From positions 1,721 through 65,720 of the forward strand of contig VSDK01016746.1 in assembly GCA_009767595.1 (NCBI GenBank): a DNA stretch of 64,000 nt. The letters run 5' to 3'. The notes under the pieces are model-generated. The model had not been told where the DNA came from. It saw only the letters and a program-made list of their open reading frames with translations, and did not search any database. The stretch is from Symbiodinium kawagutii (taxonomy: Eukaryota > Sar > Dinophyceae > Suessiales > Symbiodiniaceae). Positions 56,435 through 64,000 of the stretch are shown piece by piece; position 1 is the first letter of the stretch, and every line of letters starts with the position of its first letter. The position numbers and the translations under genes were made by a program.

Positions 56435-56530
56435 TCCCCCGGAAGCGGCTCCCTGGGGAAGCCTCAGCCAGTCGCAACCAGCGACGCTGTGCTTAGCTTG
56501 GCTTCGCTAGGGCAAGCTCCAAAGCGCTGA
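56435..56530 (+). CDS. Coding-like island abutting the gap
   Basis: Starting directly at the gap, one frame reads SPGSGSLGKPQPVATSDAVL then SLASLGQAPKR and stops at TGA 56528. The 5' part is lost in the gap. Product unknown. Confidence 0.3.
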   Translation, partial: SPGSGSLGKPQPVATSDAVLSLASLGQAPKR

Positions 56531-57253
56531 CCCGAAGGCGTGCGGTTGAGCCATGTCGATACCCCGGAGCCGTTGAGTTCCCTGGGTTTAGAGTAGTTAA
56601 ATGCGGTTGATAAGAACTATAATCATGCTGGTTAGTAGTGGTTTAGAGTGGTTGAACGTGATTAATAAGGGTTAATTATAAGCATTGGTTTATGAGGGGA
56701 TAACAACCAACAATAGTGGTTAAATGTGGGTGATAAGGGTTATCATCATTGTACTAAGGGGATAAGAACTTCAAACCTGCTGAAGCAATACAGTAGGTTT
56801 ATGAAATGACATCCAAGGATTAATTGTTGTGAAATAGAACCAGAGGTTCATTTTTATTGGAGGGTCAGCATTTTAAAAGGAAACCAGTTGGCGTGCTTTC
56901 GACCCTCGATGCAAACCAATATTTGGGGTTCATTAATCCAGGGTTGGCATTTTCAATGAATGACCATGGCTTAACATGGTGGCTAGTCACCATGATCAAT
57001 GATGAGTCAATAGTCAATAATTGCTGATAGCAATGGCTCACAATGCTTCATCATGCTGAAACAGAACCGAGCATCATGGCACTCATGGTCAATACAGTAG
57101 TGCTTGATCATGATGGCTACTAGTTCTAGTATGTCAATGATAGTGGTTGCCAATCGTTCAAACTGGCTGTAGTTCGAAGCAAGAACCACAAAAAACAACT
57201 GGTTGGGAGCTTCAGCTACGTTCAAATGGTTCTGGGGGCGGGTCCCCGCCCAG

Positions 57254-57331
57254 GAGATCGAAGGTTTTCAGGGTCATGAGGTCGTCTCGGTGTTGAACAT
57301 GGCGCCTGGGAAGCGGCGCTTCATCCGCTGA
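57254..57331 (+). CDS. Probable terminal exon, 25 codons plus stop
   Basis: It follows CCCCGCCCAG in phase 0. It reads EIEGFQGHEVVSVLNMAPGK then RRFIR and ends with TGA 57329-57331. GC-rich against AT-rich flanks. Product unknown. Confidence 0.52.
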   Translation, partial: EIEGFQGHEVVSVLNMAPGKRRFIR

Positions 57332-57339
57332 GACCGTGG

Positions 57340-58740
57340 AAGTTGTGATATAAACATCTGTGAATCAAGGGCTAAGCATCAGTGGATTCAGGGATCAAGC
57401 CATCAGCTAATATCAACTAAGTTGTCATTAGCATCAGTGGATCAAGCGACTCATCAGCTTATACGATGCTGTTGATAGTGTTTTTTGGCTGGTGCTTTGG
57501 AACAAATTTTGATTTTGCCCAGGATTAATGAAATGTGGGAACATGTTTGATCAACAGGCTCCCGAAGCAGCATGCTATAGGCCGGGGCCAATCTGGTCGA
57601 ATCGAAAAGAATCAGTGTCATCGAATTGATCCTTTGAGGCTTTGTGTTTTGTGGAAGTCTTCATCCACAGATGAACAGCACCATACAGCGCCCCAAATCC
57701 GACACTGAACATTTCACAGCGGAGGTATTTGCCCATGGCTCATGCTTAAGCTCTGTGAAATGAATCCATGTTTTTGTTGGGGCACGATGGATCCCTACCG
57801 CTCTTTGCTCCCAGAAAAATGCTGCCAAGTGGATTCCCTAGGATTTGTGGATAGAATCAGCAAACCTAATGACACTGTTAATAGAGTCGGCCACGGATCC
57901 TTGGGGTACTGCAATATTTCCCTGAAAAAAATCAGATTGCCAGATCCTCTGGTGATGTTACAGAGTTCCGCTCGCGGTTGTGAACCTTAGATCGATAACA
58001 GAGTTTCCAAAGAGTTTCGGCTCTACAGAACCTTCAATTCATCACATGCTGAGTACAGTCCTGGCCTCTGAATCTATTGCCGTCGGAGATCCTCCAGAAC
58101 TCTTTTGCCACCTTCGTGGAGTGGTTTACTGTATGTTATTCGTGATCCACAACTAGTTGCTGGTTTTATGCATTTTCTATTTTCCCCAACAGGCAGTGAT
58201 TAACTGATATCAGCAACTGATTGGGGAAATAGCTTTATCCAATTGGGCCTCGCTCAAATCTTCCATGACCAGATGATACCAGATGTATGAAAGGTTGAAA
58301 TTGAGTGATTCTGCTTCAATCCCTGTTGCAACCTGGTCATATGGGTTGTTGCAAACGCAATTCTTTTGAAGAATTTGCCCATGCAACAGCACTCTGCCAC
58401 TTTTGTGTAAAACGACCGACCAGTTGAAGGATAGTCGCGTGGTCATTCGCGTTAGTTGATGGGGGACGATTGCACTCAGCGTGTCACTTATACCCTACTG
58501 TGGGCACCTCGTTGTTGTGCATCCTGAGAAGGAGACCCCCACTTCACAGAATATGCGGTCCAGCTTGGAGTATTTGTTATGTATGGCATGCTATGGCTTT
58601 CACATTGGGTTTGGGTCACACATGGGCTGTTGAGGGCTCCAGTTAGGAGCACCAAGCACTTGGAAACCACAGCTGATCCACTGTGGCAAGCCCCAAGGTC
58701 ACCTTAGGAACCGCAGATTTCTCCAAGGCTTTCTGCCTTT
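57340..58740. other. Spacer
   Basis: Mixed composition. A family-A-like left end (AGTTGCTGGTTTTATGCATT) occurs near 58154. No supported exon. Confidence 0.35.
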
Positions 58741-58750
58741 CCCTAGGCAG

Positions 58751-58821
58751 TGAACATGCTCAAAAGCGGCGAGGCCGGAATCGCCAAGGCAGCGAGGGAT
58801 GCGATCCGCAACGAAGAACAT
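58751..58821 (+). CDS. Exon, first of a well-supported pair
   Basis: It follows CCCTAGGCAG and ends AACAT|gtgagt, a consensus donor. It reads NMLKSGEAGIAKAARDAIRN then EEH and ends in phase 0. It joins in frame to 58969-59094 across a 147-bp intron. Product unknown. Confidence 0.6.
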
Positions 58822-58968
58822 GTGAGTGGAACCATGTGGAACCCATAGTTTCCATATTGTTTTTCCACTGATCAGTCACGATGTGTGGTCTTTCCATGTC
58901 TTTCCTTCGTTGTTAGCGGCCCTCCGGCGATTTTTGTTGAAGCGAGACCCTCTCGCTGCAGCTGACAG

Positions 58969-59094
58969 CTGACACTGGATCTCACCTGGTTGCCGAACCA
59001 GTCGGAGGTCTTTCTGGCGCATTCGCCTCGAACTGCCTTTTACATCCGCATGTTGCAGAAGATGGTGCTGCTCTTCCAGGACAACAAGCAGAAG
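58969..59094 (+). CDS. Exon, second of a well-supported pair, 42 codons
   Basis: It follows GCTGACAG and ends CAGAAG|gtgcgt; 126 bp, phase 0 at both ends. It reads LTLDLTWLPNQSEVFLAHSP then RTAFYIRMLQKMVLLFQDNK. Together with 58751-58821 it gives 65 uninterrupted codons. Family unknown. Confidence 0.65.
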
Positions 59095-59456
59095 GTGCGT
59101 CCGTTCGGGCCGCGAGGGATTTTTTGGTCATCCGACTGACTTGAAGACTTGGAGAAGTACGGTGTAAATACTCAGGCCAATATCAGGCCATATCAGGCCA
59201 TCAGTTTTCCGATGCTTATGAGTTACGATCGTTTTGAGTCCCACTGGGTGTTGCTTGAAGCCGCCTTGAAGTTGGGCTACAAGTACGTAGCTACTTAGAT
59301 CATCTCTCTCGAGAGATCTTATACCAGTGACTGTGAACTGCTGATAGGTGTGCTTGTCTCAAGTATTTTGGTAAGTGGGCATATGCTGGCATCAACTGAC
59401 ACTGTGTAATTATCTATGTGTATCCTTTGGGGTATGAATTATCAAGATGATATCTT

Positions 59457-59577
59457 TCCCTGATTATGAGCTATACCTGGTTGATCCAGTTGGGGGGACA
59501 TGGCACTTATGACTCTTTCCCTAATTATGAGCTATACCTGGTTGATCCAGTTGGGGGGACATGGCACTTATGACTTA
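59457..59577. repeat. Tandem duplication, 61 bp x 2
   Basis: ATTATGAGCTATACCTGGTT and its continuation occur at 59463 and 59524 with very few changes. Confidence 0.9.
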
Positions 59578-59592
59578 CAAGATCCATGGATC

Positions 59593-59712
59593 GAGCCTCG
59601 AAGGGCTACCCCGCGTTCCAACAAGTCCATTCCCCCTGCCAGGCAGAGAAGAGAAAGCCCGGTCAGCCGAGCCCCTAGGTGGATTGATGACAGGAATGAC
59701 TTCACCCACTGA
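59593..59712 (+). CDS. Coding-like island, Arg/Pro/Ser-rich
   Basis: It reads EPRRATPRSNKSIPPARQRR then ESPVSRAPRWIDDRNDFTH and stops at TGA 59710. A second frame is open over the same bases. Limits unknown. Confidence 0.3.
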   Translation, partial: EPRRATPRSNKSIPPARQRRESPVSRAPRWIDDRNDFTH

Positions 59713-59963
59713 ATGGTTAGCAATATGGCAAACAGTGGTATTAAGGATGCTGGTGATGGTGTTGCTTCATGATGGAACTGCAGGCAGTTCCAGCCAAGAG
59801 TCATCAAGAGTCATGGGTGTTGCGAACTTGATAGACTAAAGCTCAACGCTTAAGGAACCATCTCTTAACTTACTCGAAGTGGCAACCCAACAGGTGTTGT
59901 GACTAGTTTTTGCATGTTATAACAGGCAAACATGCTCAGTAGAGCCTACTTCTGGTGGCCCAG

Positions 59964-60107
59964 GCTCCAACTGCACGTGCTGAACAGATATACCGAGAAC
60001 ATTTTGGCCAAGCTGTTCCTTGGCGTTGGGTCGTGGCGTGGCCTTATCTTCGGGCTCCGTCATGGATACTGGATGTCATCAGTTATTCTTCCTGCGTTAT
60101 GATTTGA
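59964..60107 (+). CDS. Possible terminal exon
   Basis: It follows GGTGGCCCAG and is open in phase 0 to TGA 60105: APTARAEQIYREHFGQAVPW then RWVVAWPYLRAPSWILDV. An alternative frame reads RLQLHVLNRYTENILAKLF. Frame undecided. Confidence 0.37.
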   Translation, partial: APTARAEQIYREHFGQAVPWRWVVAWPYLRAPSWILDVISYSSCVMI

Positions 60108-60337
60108 TGTCATAAAGCTTAGTTTTATAGGCTTGACCTACCTTGTCCGTCTTGGGGACGTTAATAGTTTAAAAACAACGTGAAATGGAATCGTTGGGAA
60201 TATAGTTGTAGGTAAGGTTCCATCATCCAAGTTTAGAAGAAGCAAGCCAAAGTACATGACAAAATAAAACCTATCAAGGAAGACATATTCAAAGGAAGTT
60301 TCATAGAGAAACTCCGAGTTACGGATCCAAAACATAC

Positions 60338-60968
60338 CTCACCTCACATACCTCACCTTACATACCTCACCTTACATACCTCACCTTACATACCTTACCT
60401 CACATATCTCACCTCACATAAACACACCTCACACAAACACACCTCGCATACCTCACCTCACATACCTTACCTCACATATCTTACCTCACATATCTCACCT
60501 CACATACCTCACCTCACATACCTCACCTCACATACCTCACCTTACATACCTTACCTCACATTATCATTACCTCACATTATCATTACCTCACATATCTCAC
60601 CTCACATAATCATTACCTAACATAATCATTACCTAACATAATCATTACCTCACATAATCACTACCTCACATAATCATTACCTCACGTAAATCATTACCTC
60701 ACACAATCATTACCTCACATTATCATTACCTCACATTATCATTACCTCACATTATCATTAAATCACATTATCATTAAATCACATAATAATCATTACTTCA
60801 CATTATCATTACCTCACATTATCATTACCTGACATATCTCACCTCACATAATCATTACCTCACATAATCATTACCTCACATAATCATTACCTCACATCAT
60901 CATTGCCTCACGTAATCATTACCTCACACAATCATTACCTCACATCATCATTACCTCACATAATCATT
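60338..60968. repeat. CCTCACATAATCATTA satellite, block 1
   Basis: First mostly CCTCACATA-type 10-bp units, then 15-16-bp units (ACCTCACATAATCATT). Strongly strand-asymmetric, with few G on +. Confidence 0.95.
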
Positions 60969-60975
60969 CGATCGT

Positions 60976-62215
60976 GACTTTGTGTGGCAGGCGTGGCATT
61001 TGGCGCACATGGACTTGCTTTAGGATCGCTTTCCGCAGTGGCAGGGCTGTCTCAAGTGATCTTGCAGAAGTCTTGGATCATGACTTTGTGTGGCAGGCGT
61101 GGCATTTGGTGCACCTGGAGTCGCTCTGGGATCGCTTTCCGCACTGGCAGGGATGTTTCAAGTGATCTTTGGGAGGAGTTGTGCGCATAGATTTCGTGGC
61201 CTTGTGCGGAGATCGTACGTGTTGGATCGCCAAAACTGTAGCGCGGTGCGAATTTGAGAGATGGGAACGTCACGAAACATTGTGAATCCTCGTGGAATCG
61301 TACTCCATGGGTCGCTGTTTTGTAGGTCGGTCCGGAAGTCATCCTTGCTTTATCCTCGCTTTATCCTCGGAGGTGTTCGTTCCGCACTGGCAGGGCTGTT
61401 TCAAGTGATCTTGGAGAAGTCTTGGATCATCACACTTTGTGTGGCAGGCGTGGCATTTGGCGCACATGGACTTTCTTTAGGATCGCTTTCCGCATTGGCA
61501 GGGCTGTTTCAAGTGATCTTGCAGAAGTCTTGGATCATGACTTTGTGTGGCAGGCGTGGCATTTGGTGCACCTGGAGTCGCTCTGGGATCGCTTTCCGCA
61601 CTGGCAGGGATGTTTCAAGTGATCTTTGGGAGGAGTTGTGCGCATAGATTTGGACAAATCTTTTATCATCTCACTTTGTGTGGCAGGCGTGGCATTTGGC
61701 GCACATGGACTTTCTTTAGGATCGCTTTCCGCATTGGCAGGGCTGTTTCAAGTGATCTTGCAGAAGTCTTGGATCATGACTTTGTGTGGCAGGCGTGGCA
61801 TTTGGTGCACCTGGAGTCGCTCTGGGATCGCTTTCCGCACTGGCAGGGATGTTTCAAGTGATCTTTGGGAGGAGTTGTGCGCATAGATTTCGTGGCCCTG
61901 TGCGGAGATCGTACGTGTTGGAGCGCTAAAACTGTAGCGCGGTGCGAATTTGAGAGATATGGGAACGTCACGAAACATGGTGAATTCTCGTGGAATCGTC
62001 CTCTATGGGTCGCTGTTTTGTAGGTCGGTCCGAAGGTCATCCTCGCTTTATCCTCGCTTTATCCTCGGAGGTGTTCGCATGGCAGGCGCAGCATTTCGTG
62101 CATCTTGACCTGCTCTAGGATCGCTTTTTCGTGGCCCTGTGCGGGGATCGTACTCGTTGGCGTTGCGCTGGGATCGCTTTCCGCGCTGGCAGGGGTGTTT
62201 TAAGTGATCTTGGAG
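60976..62215. repeat. 106-bp tandem repeat, block 1, with about 300-bp inserts
   Basis: Units starting ACTTTGTGTGGCAGGCGTGG lie at about 60977, 61083, 61435, 61540, 61674 and 61779. Two carry an extra segment with GGTGCGAATTTGAGAGAT (61244 and 61943), so a unit-plus-insert block was itself duplicated. Degenerate units continue to 62215. 106 is not a multiple of three, and overlapping short ORFs are artefacts. Confidence 0.92.
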
Positions 62216-62221
62216 AAGGCC

Positions 62222-62792
62222 CCTTACATACCTTACCTCACATATCTCACCTCACATAATCATTACCTAACATAATCATTACCTAACATAATCATTACCT
62301 CACATAATCACTACCTCACATAATCATTACCTCACGTAAATCATTACCTCACACAATCATTACCTCACATTATCATTACCTCACATTATCATTACCTCAC
62401 ATATCTCACCTCACATAATCATTACCTAACATAATCATTACCTAACATAATCATTACCTCACATAATCACTACCTCACATAATCATTACCTCACGTAAAT
62501 CATTACCTCACACAATCATTACCTCACATTATCATTACCTCACATTATCATTACCTCACATTATCATTACCTCACATTATCATTACCTCACATTATCATT
62601 AAATCACATTATCATTAAATCACATAATAATCATTACTTCACATTATCATTACCTCACATTATCATTACCTGACATATCTCACCTCACATAATCATTACC
62701 TCACATAATCATTACCTCACATCATCATTGCCTCACGTAATCATTACCTCACACAATCATTACCTCACATCATCATTACCTCACATAATCAT
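62222..62792. repeat. CCTCACATAATCATTA satellite, block 2
   Basis: Nearly the same order of unit variants as block 1, indicating a segmental copy. Confidence 0.93.
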
Positions 62793-62800
62793 TCGATCGT

Positions 62801-63187
62801 GACTTTGTGTGGCAGGCGTGGCATTTGGCGCACATGGACTTGCTTTAGGATCGCTTTCCGCAGTGGCAGGGCTGTCTCAAGTGATCTTGCAGAAGTCTTG
62901 GATCATGACTTTGTGTGGCAGGCGGGGCATTTGGTGCGCATGAACTTGCTCTGGGATCGCTTTCCGCGCTGGCAGGGCTGTTTCAAGTGATCTGGGAGAA
63001 GTCTTGGATCATCACACTTTGCGTGGCAGGCGTGGCATTTGGCGCACATGGACTTGCTTTAGGATCGCTTTTCGCATTGGCAGGGCTGTTTCAAGTGATC
63101 TTGCAGAAGTCTTGGATCATGACTTTGTGTGGCAGGTGTGGCATTTGGTGCGCATGGAGTTGCTCTGGGATCGCTTTCCGCAGTGGG
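62801..63187. repeat. 106-bp tandem repeat, block 2
   Basis: Units at 62801, 62907, 63013 and 63121. The junction with the preceding satellite is the same as at 60968-60976, giving an offset of 1,825 bp. Confidence 0.92.
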
Positions 63188-63196
63188 ATCTTGACT

Positions 63197-63371
63197 TTTG
63201 TAGTATTTTGTAGTACCTTGTAATACCTTGTAGTACCTTGTAGTACCTTGTAGTACCTTGTAGTACCTTGTAGTACCTTGTAGTACCATTAAAGTACCTT
63301 GTAGTACCGTGTGGTACCTTGTAGTACCTTTTTAGTACCGTGTAGTACCTTGTAGTACCTTGTAGTACCTT
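63197..63371. repeat. Tandem TTGTAGTACC repeat (10 bp)
   Basis: About 17 units with occasional variants (TTAAAGTACC, GTGTGGTACC). Confidence 0.93.
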
Positions 63372-63386
63372 CTCGTGCGTTTTCCT

Positions 63387-63606
63387 CTGGTACGTGTTGC
63401 TCTGGTAGGTTTTGTCTTGGTACGTTAGTCTTGGTACGTTGTGTCTTGGTACGTTGTTCTCTGGTACGTTGTGTCTTGGTACGTTGTGTCTTGGTACGTT
63501 GTGTCTTGGTACGTTGTGTCTTGGTACGTTGTTCTCTGGTACGTTGACTCTTGGTACGTTGTCTCTTGGTACGTTTTGCTCTGGTACGTTTTGCTCTGGT
63601 ACGTTT
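63387..63606. repeat. Tandem TTGGTACGTTGTGTC repeat (15 bp)
   Basis: About 14 units with CTCTGGTACG variants. Open in several frames on both strands because the period is 15. Directly follows the 10-bp array and shares a GGTAC/AGTAC core. Confidence 0.93.
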
Positions 63607-63609
63607 TGT

Positions 63610-64000
63610 GGTGGGCTCAGAGAAGAGCGCAAAAACATTTGCGCCAGCAAACCAAGACGACAACACGCAGCCCGGGCAAAGCTGCGAGCAAACAACGTCC
63701 TCACACTCCTATAGGCAAAACATTCCCCCCAAACATCCTATAGGCCCACGCTCCCTTACTATCGGCAACTTCCGCCCCCGCCTCGCGCGGGCACTACTGG
63801 TATGACAAGGAATACAAGAACATCTAAAAGGAGCGATTTCAAACTAGAACTTTACTATGATTGAATTATTTGTCATTTTAGAATGTTTCCTCTTGACATC
63901 GTCAAGGACCTTAGGTTATAATTTGTTTTTTTGTCTTAGTTTTCCTTAACTTTATGTTGTTGGATTGTTCGCTTTTTTGAATTATCGTGATGTCATTAAG
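63610..64000. other. Flank after the satellite block
   Basis: A short GC-rich part (63610-63800), then AT-rich sequence to the window end. No supported gene. Confidence 0.4.

Noticed and set aside
59466..59555. TACCTGGTTGATCC, twice, like the 5' end of 18S rRNA
   Set aside because: The match ends after about 14 bases and the following sequence is not rRNA. The two copies are explained by a 61-bp tandem duplication.

Overview
The window looks like nuclear DNA of a dinoflagellate, probably Symbiodiniaceae or a relative. The evidence is: two Ty1/copia-type retroelements with an extra methyltransferase-like module; a 12-base match to the 3' part of the dinoflagellate spliced leader; and many short, GC-richer exon-like islands, nearly all best read on the + strand, isolated in AT-rich spacer full of simple and satellite repeats. 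I see no tRNA, rRNA, CRISPR or bacterial operon. There is one assembly gap (56400-56434).

Layout. 1-3090: 3' part of a decayed copia-like element (methyltransferase-like domain, reverse transcriptase, frameshift, RNase H, probable 3' LTR start). 3100-32570: spacer with exon-like islands, including leucine-rich-repeat exons at 12.8-16.0 kb, a 1.53-kb minisatellite of 33-bp units (16330-17859), ATC/GAT trinucleotide arrays, and copies of two small foldback families. 32574-40324: a complete 7,751-bp copia-like retrotransposon with 190-bp LTRs that read identically, a 5-bp target duplication, gag-protease, a second ORF in another frame and a long pol. 40400-60110: more exon-like islands, a composite minisatellite (41.7-43.1 kb) and more foldback copies. 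60338-63610: a dense satellite block with a higher-order repeat of 1,825 bp.

How the parts relate. Gag-protease, ORF2 and pol of the intact element would make one retrotransposition machine. Gag-protease ends at an in-frame TAG; ORF2 is in the +1 frame; pol restarts at an ATGA stop/start overlap. The exon-like islands probably belong to one or more host genes split into 45-150-bp exons by introns from about 46 bp to several kb. Their products are not identifiable here apart from the LRR-type segments. Several islands end in stop codons, so more than one gene, or some wrong frame choices, must be involved.

Limits. Exon calls rest on reading AG|exon|GT borders and open frames by eye. Other frames, including antisense ones, are often open in this DNA, so individual exon calls are tentative.
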